From the NCBI GenBank assembly GCA_937995755.1, contig CALKJD010000035.1:16526-80525 (forward strand): 64,000 nucleotides of DNA, written 5' to 3'. Below are positions 31,301 through 39,647 of the stretch, in pieces. Below the pieces are notes generated by a model. That model was not told the DNA's origin, searched no databases, and saw nothing but the letters and a program-made list of their open reading frames with translations. The DNA is from an uncultured Saprospiraceae bacterium. Its GTDB lineage: Bacteria > Bacteroidota > Bacteroidia > Chitinophagales > Saprospiraceae. Positions within the stretch are counted from its first letter, which is position 1, and each line of letters opens with the position of its first letter. A program made the translations under genes and the position numbers.

Positions 31301-34300
31301 TACTGACATTTATTCTGATTGGTCAGTTGAAACTACAGGGTGGTCAGGTAAACAAATCACTGGTAATGAAGATGAAGAAATTGATGGTAGTTGCTTAGGA
31401 AATTATAATGGATTTGCTGTCGATATGGATGGTGAATGGGGAGTAAGTGGTGCACCAGTAGGAGCAGAATCTGTCAATATCTATAGGCAAATAGATGGAG
31501 GTTGGAGTTTATTCCAGACTTTGCCTTCTATTGGTTCTGGATTAGATGTGGATTTTGGTTTTTCAGTGGCCATTTCTGGAGATCATATTATAGTCGGTGT
31601 ACCTAAAGAAGATCGAGTATTCATCTACGAATTTGATGGTACACAATGGGGTAATCCGCAATCTATCACTGGACAAGCCGATACTAGATTTGGTCACTCA
31701 GTTGATATCGATAATGAGCAATGTATTATTTCCGCACCTTATAGAAGGCTGCATGCGTTCTCTGAGCAAAATGGTCAAATTAAGATCTATGATAAAGTAG
31801 ATGGTCTGTGGACAGAATCTTTTAGTCACATCACTAGCAATACAGAAAGATTAGGTTATGGTGTTGCTATCTCTGGCGATCTTGCAGCCATTACATATCG
31901 TAATATCTCAGGTGGAGTAGAAAGAGTAGCTGTTTTTGTCAAGACCAATGGTGTTTGGGCTATACATTCCTATCCTGAAACTCTTAATTACACTGCTTTT
32001 AACGGACTTCATGAGGATAACATAGATCTCAAAGATGGAAAGTTGATTGTCGGCGATAGAAGATTTGATAATTTCAAGGGGAAAATATATACAGCGGATC
32101 TTACAGTAAATGGTCTGAGTAATGTACAAAACTATACGCCTAGTGGTATTGCTTCATTTTCAGATTTTGGAAAATCAGTAGCCGTTACTAATATAGCATC
32201 TCCAGATGATGAAGCTACCTACTACATGGTTGGTGCTCCTTATTACGATGCGCCTGGATACTCTGATTTAGGTAGATCATATCTGTTTACAGATCTATCT
32301 GGATCGTTTCAGGAGGTAGAAGTATTTGATAATAGTGAATTACCTGAAGATGGGCCACTCAGTGGATTTTCTGTAGGTATATCAGAGACTGCCGTGATGA
32401 TGGGCGCTCCATTTAATGGTGCTGTAAATCAAGGTAAAGTAGAGATGCGTAACTTACTCAAAGCGCCTGCGACCGTAAATGCCACCGACGGAGTTTCGGT
32501 AAATCTAGATCCATCAAGAGTAACGATTACTTGGACATTCGATGGCAATCAAGATCTCTTATCAGGTTTTAATATTTATCGTGATGACGAGTTATTAATC
32601 TTCAGAGATAAACTGACCACAGATGATATCGGTAATAATACGCTGCTAGGTGAATGGGAAGATAATACTGGTGGAGCAGGTCAGCGATATGTCTATTCTG
32701 TAAGGTCAGTAAATAATACGATACCATTCGAAACCTACAGTACATCTGATGCAGGTTACATTAAAGCCAATGGAAAAATCCAAGGCTCTGTCGTGACAGC
32801 TGGAAATAATATTGCAGTACCAGACGTAACGATCAATGCTACAGGAATAGTTGACGGAGAAGTATACACATACACCGGTACTACTTTTGCCAACGGTGAG
32901 TATATTATTACCGATGTATATTATGATCATGATCCAGCGATCGCTACAGAGTATGAAGTAGAGGCGAGCTATCTAGATCATATTATTACAGCATCTCCAA
33001 ATAATATTGCAACGCTTAATTCTTTAGTAGATCCTACGATAGGTTTGGTGAATTTTGTAGACGAAACCGCTTACGTCATTACAGGAAAAGTGAGTCAGCC
33101 TATGGTCGCTTGTCCTATCGAAGGAGTCAAGATAACGCCATATATTGATGGTGCACCAAGTCTATTATCTCAGAGTACTACGGACGCAGATGGTAACTAT
33201 TCGATAGTAATCAATCCAAATCAAATTGGTCTCAATGAGATCAGACTAAGTATTGATAATTTCATTACTTCTGGTATGGATACTTTGTATTATGATTTCG
33301 TACCTGATGGAGATACAGTATTTACAGACTTTGTGAATTTTCCTTTCGTAACAGAAATTAATTTCGAAGATCAGCTCACTTATCCGATAGAAATAAAAGT
33401 CAAAAATACTTGTGATGATCCGATCTCTATTGCTCAGTGGAATATCAGAATACGTACACTTGATGGCTGCTTCGATGAAATTTATCAGACGAATAGTACT
33501 GGTAATTTGGTCGCAGATTTATTGCCTCTTAATTATACAATGTCAGTAGTAGGAGCGACAGTACAAAATGCAACAAATCAATTAGCAACAGACTACTTTG
33601 CAAATTTTCCAGTACAACTTAATCTCCAAGATCTACACATCGATAGTATAGAGACTATGACCATGGAAGAAATAGCTGATGAATCTAAAGTCAATTTTAC
33701 ATATCATGTAGCGCCAGATATTTCATTGACAGGATTTACAGATTTTATTTGTACGTCTGATGTGGCAGTACTCCAGCAAGGAGAGTTGTATACTTTGAAT
33801 ATTGATATTGCTGAACAGTTTGGAAGTAAATATTGTGCAGTACAAGAAGGGAAAGTGAGCATCTCTAATCCAGCTTCGAACCAAGGTGGAAAGACGATTT
33901 TATTATACGATCCATTGTTCGAAGAGTTTCCTGCATATACTTTTTCGGCTGGAGATCCTAATCAGATCAGTCCACACTTTTATAGTGTCGTAGTGGATTA
34001 CTTGAGTGATGATGATGTTTTCTTAGGAAGATTTACTCAACTCGTATTTGTTGAAGGTTCTGTTGCTTTGCCAGGTGCTGGCATATTAGTAGATCCTGCG
34101 AGCGGAAATGATGCCGTACCATTACCAATGATGGTACTTAGAGATCCTCCTGGTGATGGGAGTAGTTCATATATCTCTGGCGGTCAAAGTATCCAGTACG
34201 AATCACAATACACAAAATCATTTGGAGGTGGAGTAGAAGTATCATTTAATACTTCTGTAGGCTTAGGGCCTGTTAATGCTGATATAGGTCTATCCTCTAC

Positions 34301-37300
34301 ATTAAGCGGATCTGATGAACAGGTTAATACATATAGTAACACTCTCACCTTATCACAAACCATATCTACCAGCAGTGACGAATCACAAATAGGTGTCAAT
34401 GCGGATGTAGTAGTAGGGCAAGGTATAGTAATGTCATATGGTATAGTGAATACTTATCAAGTGGGCGATTGCGATAAAATATTACTTGGCACTGAGTATT
34501 CGATCTCACCGGATGCAGCTGCGACTACATTCAACTATACAGTCGGTCAGATCAAAGATGTCATCCAAGGATATCAAAATGATTCGATTAAGATATATGA
34601 GGGGAAACTCAAATTATTTGAACGAGGTATAGAGTTATCTCGAGAAAAATCTTTGATCAAAGTTTCGACTTATATCGATAACTGGAAACAGATATTAAAC
34701 TTTCATTCTAAAGAGACGCTGCCATACTATAATCTATGTACGAGTCTGCCTCCCATTAATTATGATGCAGAGCCTGGCAACAATCCTGTAGGAAATATCG
34801 AACTATGGAAGGCGGCTGTTTGCGCAGAATTAGGTACCGGTCTCAATGAAACTTTTGAACTGAACGAAGAAATAGTTTGGAACGATGCGGTGATGGACTT
34901 ATACAATGCTGCATCTATTTCAATTAGAAATATTGCCAGAGGTACCAATGAAGATAATCAATGGAACTATAACGAAAATACACAAGGAATACTAACGCAA
35001 GCGGAAGCCAATGGAGACTTTGCTTCCTATGGAAAACCAGTAGAAAATATTACTGCTGGTGGTGGACTTACCATAGAGAAATCTATTCAAAATGTAAGTA
35101 GCTCTACTCGTACTAACACTTCTACTTTTTACGTAGGTGCAGAGATTTCTAGTGTATTCAGTGTAGGCGAAGAATCCGAAATTGTGGTTGGTGGATTTGC
35201 TGGAGCAGGTGTCGGTGCTTTCGCAGGAGTATTCGCAGGTACTATAATTCAAGTAGCATCAGTTGACACGAAATTAGGTATCAAAGGGACATTTGAATAT
35301 ACGAAATCTAACTCTGGAACTAAAGCTTTTGAAAATCAAGTAGAAACAGGATTTACTTTATCAGATGATGATCCGATAGATGCATTTAGTGTAACAGCAA
35401 TCCAAGGTATATCTCAATCACAAACGCCATACTTCGAATTCTTTGGAGGCTTCACTTCTTGTCCTGCAGAAGAGGGTGCTATCTTCATAGATAAGCCAGC
35501 GCTCGCAATAGAAATCGGTGGTGGTACGACGGATAATATTTTACTGCAAAATGTAGATCCTGACGAAGCAGCTCTCATACAAATGGTAGCAGCAAATCTT
35601 ACACCTCTTGCATCGCAGCCAGCTCGTGATTTGACGATCTCCTTAGATCCAAGTACTAATGTAAATGGTGCTGTACTCACGATGAACGGAACGAGTCTAA
35701 ATAATGGAAATCTTGATCTCGTAGGTGTAGAAGCTAATACACCATTGAACTTATCGCTTACGGTAGAGCGAGGTCCATTATTCTATGAGTACGATAATCT
35801 TAAGATCAGCATCGAGCCTACTTGCGGAGGTGGTCCTGTGGAGACAGTATATGTAAGCGTTCGATATACGAGTCCATGTTCGCCAGTTACTCTCGTACAG
35901 CCAGAAGAAGGGTGGCTCATCAATGATAATGTGACTAGACTAGAAGTCGCTATGCAAGATTACGATCCTGATAATGAAGTACTCAAAAATGCAGTGCTAG
36001 AATATCGTAAACTCGGTACGGCAGCCGCAGCCGGTGTCAATGTATGGAATATAGTAAATAGTAGACAACTGCTCAAGTACAATGAAGTGTCAGCGGATAG
36101 TTTAGCAGCCTATAATGCAGGCATCAGTGCTACTATACTCAATCCAAAATATTATTTCAATTGGGCGATACCTGATGACTTTATAGATGGAGAATATGAA
36201 ATACGTATTCGCATGGCATGTGACTTCAGCAATACTTACTCTAACACTGTCAAAGGAACTCTCGCACGTAGAGAAATCGGATTGTACGGATCGCCTGAGC
36301 CTGCCGATCAAGTGTGGACCGATGGAGATGAAATATCGTTTGCCTTCAACTTAGAACTTGATTGTAACATTATTCAAGGTGATCCAGATTTCATAGATGA
36401 AAACATTACTATTATAGATGACGAAACTGGGTTACCTGTAACATTTACAACATCTTGCTTCAATAATAAATTAAAATTTGTATTAGACAATCCTGTTTTA
36501 TACGATGGTAAATTCTTGACTATGACAGTGGATCAAATTCCTTCGACTACAGGAAATATTTCTTCTCCTCATGAATGGAACTTTAGAGTAATTACACAGA
36601 AGGTGTATTGGGCTAATGGAGATACCATTCACCTACGTATGTACGAAGATGAAATCGCACAAATAACCGCAGACTTGATCAACACTGAAGGCGTTCCTAT
36701 TTCGAATATCTTATCACTACAAGCGGACGATACTTCTATGGGTAGTTGGATACAAATCTCAGATCCGACAATTCAACCTTTCGACTTAAGTCCAGAAGGT
36801 AGAACGATAACCTTTGAAATCAATTCTTCCGTAGGATTAGGAAATTATTTTGAAACAATCAACGTGGAAGGTGTAGATGCATTTGGGAATACGCCACAGT
36901 TACATATCAAATTGGAAGTACTTACTAGACCACCCTATTGGACAATAGATCCAGGTGCATATTCTGAGAGCATGGCGATAGTAGCCAATTGGAAATTTGA
37001 CACAGAAACATTAGATGAAATATCCAATGATACGATTGATATCATTTCAGTATGGGCCGGAAGTGAAATTAGAGGAGTCGCCAATGTAGAAATAACTGAT
37101 GGATTTGCATATGCTTATATCACTGTATATGGTTCACCAGATGATGGAGATGATACCAATTTAGAATTTAGAATATGGGACGCTGACCCAGGTACAGAAT
37201 ACGATGGACACCTGATGAGTATGGATACAATATTTTTCCAAGCAGATATTCAACAAGGTACTGTAGGAAGTCCAAGAATATTAAACGTCAACAAAGAAAA

Positions 37301-38471
37301 TGATCTCGCTAGATATATCCCACTCAATGGAAATGGTCATTGGACAGGATTTTCATTATACACGGATACCGATGATATGAGCGTACAACACAAACTTCGA
37401 AGTCTTAAGTATGAGATGGAAGGAGATATCATATTGACTGGTGATCAATTTGCTCAATACAATGACTCTATTGGTTGGTATAGCTTTGGTAATCAAGCTC
37501 TCATTGATCTCAACACAAGCGATGGCTACATGATTTATCTTCAGGGTGCTGACGATACATTGAGAGTGAGTGGCGCCATAACTACTGCAGCTAATATTGA
37601 TCTTCACAACGGATGGAACTGGATGGGTTTCCCATTTAATACAAATGAAAATGTAAATCTATCCTTCACGTATCCTGCAGCGAATGGATTAGACAAATTG
37701 AAAAAAGATACTCCCCTACCCGGAGAATCAAATCAAAATGCACAGTACAATCCAAGTAATCAAAGCTGGCAAGGAAATCTTCCAACGATGGAGCCCAACA
37801 ACTTATATAAGCTATATATAAGCAATCCTAATCCTACCGAATTAGATTGGATTCCAGAGGGTGAAAATGCCAATGACGCACAACAAACCAGTTCAGAACT
37901 TGGACAATTAGCCGATCCTAACGATGAAGAAACTTGGTCACAACCTAAGTTTAATTCTGACGCTGTAATGCCACTTGTCGCTCAAGTTTTATCTGGAGGA
38001 ATCATAGCCAACCATCCTGATGATCGTGTTGCCATATTTGAAAACGATACTATTCGAGGATATGCATCACCTATTTATCTTTCAGAATTTGATACTTACG
38101 AATTCAGTATTCTGGTCGAAGAAGGTGAAGGTATTTACGATATCAAATACTATGACGCCGCCACAGACATTATACTTACCTCGACAAACAGTCTAATTTA
38201 TAGACCTTCAGGAGATGGTACATTTGATCTACCTTATGAGATTATATTCGATGATGGCTCATGCCCAAATCAATTGATTCTTGGACCAAGTGAAACATTA
38301 TTTGATATTAATAAAACGTATGAAGCTGGGCAAATCATACGAGTAAGAGGTACATATTCAATACCTACTGGTATTGAAATTATTTTGGATGCTCCCAAAG
38401 TAATTTTTGATGGCGAAATAACTCCACAATCAGGAAGTTCACTCATCATAAAACCTGATGGATGTAATTAA
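22377..38471 (+). CDS. Giant 5,364-residue secreted multidomain protein (LamG, Ig, PPC, FN3, FG-GAP)
   Basis: An uninterrupted 16-kb gene. A signal peptide covers residues 1-24 (ending ANAQ). By strand pattern: LamG/concanavalin-like domains at ~28-250, 268-475, 568-795 and 887-1138, alternating with Ig-like domains (YQWQKDGVDITG type) at ~482-565, 800-884 and 1140-1225; two PPC-like domains at ~1225-1488; a long FN3-like run to ~2985, interrupted by carboxypeptidase-regulatory-like domains (~1775, ~2395); an FG-GAP/integrin-like propeller at ~3000-3360; more carboxypeptidase-regulatory-like domains (~3470, ~3565); a Gly/Ser/Thr-rich amphipathic strand region at ~3930-4340; then further Ig-like and beta-rich domains. 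The C terminus (APKVIFDGEITPQSGSSLIIKPDGCN) is not a standard T9SS type A domain. It is likely an extracellular adhesion, cohesion or binding protein. Expected regulator: the LytTR gene just upstream. Confidence 0.9.
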   Translation: MKSIFYKLTLLSIISILTCSSANAQLFGESLDFTTNGNSYVQLSGDNDFGKVSNLQGEFTFEAWVLSEGSKTWSRVFDFGDSTNDFIIFTTKSSNNNECEFSFRTGGGFTHRVHGGVFPEGWTHVACTLTSNGQATIYLDGVEKGTTDWNKSINDIVGTTKNYLGKSLFNHDPYFEGKMDEVRVWKEARTQAEIQDWMNCELTGDNENLIGYFKMNQGLSTGPSTSDNFVNNFGKLSSQDGILYNFSLAGDNGNWINESPMASTELSQNCIEFDDADGIKVTSESNFDYSDAHTFEAWINPNKNDGYRIITTKANSSLTDYPFYMDYNGSTLFWGQRSSTFHNWAAAYNAIDIGKWQHVAGVTYEINGGVKNEIYVNGLLLGEAFHPNQQLTQNNSPVTIGWVEQNFRFNGKMSNIRYWNKRKNPSELIKNMSTQYASDTEGLVAQFNTFDHIESSLIDNAGGNATTNIRTPDFSNDPCFVRFIQQPEDKVLSITGGDMITFAAQVEECNAQNINSYQWQKDGVDITGAVNQSYTINTATISDLGDYTLVVTTCGNTYISRKARLSSLNPGTQLNFDGNDDYMTFTETVSGESAYTIETWVRFNTPPTNQNIIVLSNSEGPESFFTNQIRVNPDGYAEHSIFDVGSGTNTRTVSHPEKLIANKWYHIRATAVEGGNISISINGVISDDTSPCINFADGDIYYVGHPACGHSWLDGDIDEIRIWSIDTDTYNDPELLSEPANLKHYFNFNKGVANADNSGLTSDLLDPFSAPSNTATLSNFNFNGAESNWITCGPFEANELENSLSNVARFIGEEAILGVYPSGLTGDETYQWYKDGEAIPNATSNQLSFADLKPSDAGNYNVIMQRPNDCPAVSNESNVIVYGSGEVLNFDGVDDYVTIDVDDYADDPFLNDYQRTISLWVKLEGDVGLQNILQATDASGPMSTVTNQIYTDADGYLSYYGSPTGTLDGIQFKSDFQFEANNWHHISLIMETNDGLFEFYVDGVLLPGAFPSTVAWSGVTQYYIGSKGISIVDGVTTVLNPLQGEIDELKIFHRKLLPQEIDDTKNFEWYSQEAMNCACQYADPKHYIKFNQGLADSDNTNPSITNIPDFMSSTEYRFNTVKMHNFDLEGPESNWSDCSPIKVPEVFAFYATDFPYAGQDVSFSTQANTDTSLLTYQWRKDSVNILGATTTNLILPNFTFQDSGYYDVIVSDFCDPKFIDTLGILSPTPNCFDDFLTEDIDYPNQTIYTGCTDQTDENCGDDAFYITSGYCDTDNVYEGKESVFKLTLAESQVISLSLTDFDSDLDLFLIDGSNCNIDECYGSSINDGLLSEYITVEVPAGVHYIVVETKANPFGASTFTLEIEQFDGKCYDAEQITCGSIINGDTQMGSIFMDEICSESNYTGRESIYEIEIDQASTIVASLTNMDVNLDLILLDSLCQDTQCISVSNNENGIDEEIVIGVQPGTYYLVVDGADGVEGSFTLQVDCNDYFEASYEDNDAYIDLDWSIDKKLCVPQDTGVIVRLLTSPPSEILYEAEYNTAALTPDIITGTYRHYVGTDHTRSYKLRVYNRLNNKILCDELQVGKTLPFQEPEILTISDSEYPDSIKVTWRNHSALSDQILIYRDGTLISTLNDGYTEDSLVVSFLDVHDINNTLSIQQDSSYTYNIETYSSQLMQSYPAVDTVGSTFAIGFTATDLDFEDRVSLQWNDISNFCTGIKLERNGILLHLLSPNETYFDDLNPIFGVTTEYSLTLMDGPNEIMEVFDQGEVAPHGVISGKVTTLQGDYPIDGATVVLSKDTIIDGEAVIITVQITTTDFKGLYSFTDVVYGLSQDFIVTANKTGSSFLPEEIIANLNQAQFDITDINFQDELPITVIDVDDLVDNFAAYPMHDEDIMSLDWTYTYDATDTLFFNLYRNGNLIFSDTDVDGAINNFEDFGGVPDSSYVYILQVTNDEGVEKLSQEIEVIVTYPSVTPISDWSFTIGEDGSIDQEKDPNIYFDWSASNHPSQNFEGFRIYRDDIAIAEVDNELDAYRYLSIPGSTSDYDIVAYRVVNGTVYESETYPDPALEITSNDIFIPEFSIDGRIITFDLSAISFESEFWNTAYYDGIAIERKLQSENDSTYLQIGEFTRQYLQSTSAVGDGAATAYFFDTYSIGNTDYDYRLSSYIEVEGVTYHNGYVVSNTPPPINGPSGLSAIEEEGKVALSWTSNHTGEVGFNTQLYINYEGYEITRTPQGSGQTPEVIATLPANNEEYNDFISNPVYDVFFDLYDDIDYEYAVNAFITVEGVKHYADPITTIAGPIAGTTSQPLPFDFMASRDLPGQIKLCWDWNAALQSEFVIFRGEDLVAILPHSARSFYDYDAPEGIDVPYTIQSRFQGEFSQAIRAEGYIPTLVTITGRVTNDTTGEGLADVNMSYFSGFFPPYSTFDFENAVSTDATGFYVFNNVPSIEGLPITIKANRINIDFYEDPDNNFNQASELITLSTESSYEVNFIDYSSRSETDEFTSILAVDAVANAAEMNIKIQWSISNENYDGFRIYRGDKILGEVMPGEGFSFVDTTGFPGILFPYGVQAYKGPASDREYSEIVGAQATFPRVEPVINLTATPFAAMNVMKIAWSHPLDNHDLYAVSRNGEFLKSIPAGDPMVWTDSTGVPGNTYQYEVIAVKGNFVSDPVAISAKYKGIGEVTQLIATIDTVGSTACLGVNNTTNHIELYWRYEPGAAQGFEIYRDNELIADIDSTVLRFGNLPLVTGDTLMSGDLVSYQDYTGVPGSMHEYHILAYVIRNGERYTSGIEELFLSAEQIFPDIAQVNNLSIDQNNILGSIQITFDYDPYIVKGFEILRDGIVMDTIFESNMGSYEYQDFTGQPGMEYSYVVRVYDRINGDNYYSGSGCEKLVSFPIVPVPQNFMATQGTFENHIEVQWDFDTQAFVDSFHLENLTLGQKVSFAVGRRKYIDLVNDNTNSNYTYRIRASREVDGTDIYSDWSVETTGWSGKQITGNEDEEIDGSCLGNYNGFAVDMDGEWGVSGAPVGAESVNIYRQIDGGWSLFQTLPSIGSGLDVDFGFSVAISGDHIIVGVPKEDRVFIYEFDGTQWGNPQSITGQADTRFGHSVDIDNEQCIISAPYRRLHAFSEQNGQIKIYDKVDGLWTESFSHITSNTERLGYGVAISGDLAAITYRNISGGVERVAVFVKTNGVWAIHSYPETLNYTAFNGLHEDNIDLKDGKLIVGDRRFDNFKGKIYTADLTVNGLSNVQNYTPSGIASFSDFGKSVAVTNIASPDDEATYYMVGAPYYDAPGYSDLGRSYLFTDLSGSFQEVEVFDNSELPEDGPLSGFSVGISETAVMMGAPFNGAVNQGKVEMRNLLKAPATVNATDGVSVNLDPSRVTITWTFDGNQDLLSGFNIYRDDELLIFRDKLTTDDIGNNTLLGEWEDNTGGAGQRYVYSVRSVNNTIPFETYSTSDAGYIKANGKIQGSVVTAGNNIAVPDVTINATGIVDGEVYTYTGTTFANGEYIITDVYYDHDPAIATEYEVEASYLDHIITASPNNIATLNSLVDPTIGLVNFVDETAYVITGKVSQPMVACPIEGVKITPYIDGAPSLLSQSTTDADGNYSIVINPNQIGLNEIRLSIDNFITSGMDTLYYDFVPDGDTVFTDFVNFPFVTEINFEDQLTYPIEIKVKNTCDDPISIAQWNIRIRTLDGCFDEIYQTNSTGNLVADLLPLNYTMSVVGATVQNATNQLATDYFANFPVQLNLQDLHIDSIETMTMEEIADESKVNFTYHVAPDISLTGFTDFICTSDVAVLQQGELYTLNIDIAEQFGSKYCAVQEGKVSISNPASNQGGKTILLYDPLFEEFPAYTFSAGDPNQISPHFYSVVVDYLSDDDVFLGRFTQLVFVEGSVALPGAGILVDPASGNDAVPLPMMVLRDPPGDGSSSYISGGQSIQYESQYTKSFGGGVEVSFNTSVGLGPVNADIGLSSTLSGSDEQVNTYSNTLTLSQTISTSSDESQIGVNADVVVGQGIVMSYGIVNTYQVGDCDKILLGTEYSISPDAAATTFNYTVGQIKDVIQGYQNDSIKIYEGKLKLFERGIELSREKSLIKVSTYIDNWKQILNFHSKETLPYYNLCTSLPPINYDAEPGNNPVGNIELWKAAVCAELGTGLNETFELNEEIVWNDAVMDLYNAASISIRNIARGTNEDNQWNYNENTQGILTQAEANGDFASYGKPVENITAGGGLTIEKSIQNVSSSTRTNTSTFYVGAEISSVFSVGEESEIVVGGFAGAGVGAFAGVFAGTIIQVASVDTKLGIKGTFEYTKSNSGTKAFENQVETGFTLSDDDPIDAFSVTAIQGISQSQTPYFEFFGGFTSCPAEEGAIFIDKPALAIEIGGGTTDNILLQNVDPDEAALIQMVAANLTPLASQPARDLTISLDPSTNVNGAVLTMNGTSLNNGNLDLVGVEANTPLNLSLTVERGPLFYEYDNLKISIEPTCGGGPVETVYVSVRYTSPCSPVTLVQPEEGWLINDNVTRLEVAMQDYDPDNEVLKNAVLEYRKLGTAAAAGVNVWNIVNSRQLLKYNEVSADSLAAYNAGISATILNPKYYFNWAIPDDFIDGEYEIRIRMACDFSNTYSNTVKGTLARREIGLYGSPEPADQVWTDGDEISFAFNLELDCNIIQGDPDFIDENITIIDDETGLPVTFTTSCFNNKLKFVLDNPVLYDGKFLTMTVDQIPSTTGNISSPHEWNFRVITQKVYWANGDTIHLRMYEDEIAQITADLINTEGVPISNILSLQADDTSMGSWIQISDPTIQPFDLSPEGRTITFEINSSVGLGNYFETINVEGVDAFGNTPQLHIKLEVLTRPPYWTIDPGAYSESMAIVANWKFDTETLDEISNDTIDIISVWAGSEIRGVANVEITDGFAYAYITVYGSPDDGDDTNLEFRIWDADPGTEYDGHLMSMDTIFFQADIQQGTVGSPRILNVNKENDLARYIPLNGNGHWTGFSLYTDTDDMSVQHKLRSLKYEMEGDIILTGDQFAQYNDSIGWYSFGNQALIDLNTSDGYMIYLQGADDTLRVSGAITTAANIDLHNGWNWMGFPFNTNENVNLSFTYPAANGLDKLKKDTPLPGESNQNAQYNPSNQSWQGNLPTMEPNNLYKLYISNPNPTELDWIPEGENANDAQQTSSELGQLADPNDEETWSQPKFNSDAVMPLVAQVLSGGIIANHPDDRVAIFENDTIRGYASPIYLSEFDTYEFSILVEEGEGIYDIKYYDAATDIILTSTNSLIYRPSGDGTFDLPYEIIFDDGSCPNQLILGPSETLFDINKTYEAGQIIRVRGTYSIPTGIEIILDAPKVIFDGEITPQSGSSLIIKPDGCN

Positions 38472-38498
38472 CATAAAATCATTACAAATTGGCCAACT

Positions 38499-38534
38499 AG
38501 TCGAACTCCACCCATCGGAGTTCGACTTTTTTTT
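38499..38534 (+). terminator. Rho-independent terminator of the giant gene
   Basis: A perfect 11-bp stem AGTCGAACTCC (38499-38509) and GGAGTTCGACT (38517-38527) with a 7-base loop is followed by a run of Ts, 28 bp after the stop codon. Confidence 0.92.
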
Positions 38535-38646
38535 GTGCCATTATTAATATTTAAATGATGAGCTGCAACGAAATCAAAAAATCCCTACTCTACTAGTTGT
38601 AAAAAATAAAAAACTTATTTCTGCACAAAAATTAAATCACTGTCCT

Positions 38647-39003
38647 ATGAAGAATGTACTATTATTATTGTTACTTATTTCTGTTAGCACTTTAATTAGT
38701 TGTTCAAAAGAAGCGTCTTCTAAAACCAATGAAAACTGTGATCATCTAGCATTAGAATTGTCACTAGACCCTCTCTGCACTTTCTACCCTGCGTCAAGCC
38801 CAACGACACAGTTTGCCGTAAGAGTAATCTATCAAGATAGTCCGATAGAATTAGAAGGCTTAACTTTCTTATGGGAATCGACGGGTTCTGTAGGATCCGC
38901 TGCACTGCTTACGTATCATGATCTACCTATAACGGTTACAGTTACAGAAGAAGAGACGGGTTGCGAAGTTGTACTCAGTATTGATGGTGATTATTGGGAA
39001 TAA
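38647..39003 (+). CDS. Small putative lipoprotein
   Basis: A 118-residue protein with a lipoprotein signal (LLLLLISVSTLISC, Cys20) followed by a short mature domain of beta-strand character (TTQFAVRVIYQDSPIELEGLTFLWESTG ... ITVTVTEEETGCEVVLSIDGDYWE), resembling an Ig-like or PKD-like fold. I do not recognise a named family. It follows the giant gene across a terminator, so it is a separate transcript. Confidence 0.7.
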   Translation: MKNVLLLLLLISVSTLISCSKEASSKTNENCDHLALELSLDPLCTFYPASSPTTQFAVRVIYQDSPIELEGLTFLWESTGSVGSAALLTYHDLPITVTVTEEETGCEVVLSIDGDYWE

Positions 39004-39014
39004 AAGTAAACCTT

Positions 39015-39054
39015 GATGGGAGTATTAAAAGTTTATGTTAATAGTACTTCCATC
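39015..39054. terminator. Candidate bidirectional terminator between convergent genes
   Basis: GATGGGAGTA-TTAA (from 39015) pairs with TTAATAGTACTTCCATC (to 39054), with a three-base bulge and one G-T pair. It lies between the small lipoprotein gene (+) and the gene ending at 39033 (-), overlapping the latter's 3' end. T-tracts are weak. Confidence 0.45.
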
Positions 39055-39647
39055 ATTTTATCTAGACCTTCTGCATCTGCATAGTTGCGATCGCTGTATT
39101 TATGTGCCATTACTCTAAGCATGTATGGCTCATCATCTTTTAGGATTAGCTCTGATGTAATATTACCAAACAATTGATTGATTGGTGATGTCTGCTGTAT
39201 TTTCAACGAAGGTTTTTGATAGTACCTATACGTCATTTGAAGTTGATTCGACACAAAAGATGATTTCATGTCCGATACCTTTATGATATATCTATAATCT
39301 ACAAGTCTCATAGACAGGGCATGCTGCAACGAACGATAATCTTGTAAAGAATACTCACCTTGTAACTTAGAAAGAAGAATCACAAATCCTTTTGAGTTGT
39401 CCTTATCCATATATTGGATAGGATCACAAAATCCCTGAGATCCAGTTTTAAAATGAAAAAAAGCGCACTTGATTCTAGATTTAATCTTTTTATATTGATC
39501 AGAAGATAACCATTCATTAGTTTTCTGATCCCAATCTTTATGGTCAAATGATTCTTTAAGTAAATGTACCGGTTTACTATCCGATTTTTTTGACTTCGGT
39601 CTGCCTAATATCCAATCCCATAGTTTAGTTGGGTTTATTCTCTGCAT
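39033..39647 (-). CDS. Hypothetical cytoplasmic protein coupled to cvpA
   Basis: A 204-residue protein without signal peptide or membrane segments. I do not recognise a family. The N terminus is basic (PKSKKSDSKPVHLLKE), the rest mixed alpha/beta. Its ATG lies 23 bp inside the end of the cvpA-like gene, so the two are translationally coupled and probably linked in function. The C-terminal part has regular hydrophobic spacing (LFGNITSELILKDDEPYMLRVMAHKY) suggesting a compact domain. Confidence 0.75.
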   Translation of the reverse strand: MQRINPTKLWDWILGRPKSKKSDSKPVHLLKESFDHKDWDQKTNEWLSSDQYKKIKSRIKCAFFHFKTGSQGFCDPIQYMDKDNSKGFVILLSKLQGEYSLQDYRSLQHALSMRLVDYRYIIKVSDMKSSFVSNQLQMTYRYYQKPSLKIQQTSPINQLFGNITSELILKDDEPYMLRVMAHKYSDRNYADAEGLDKMMEVLLT

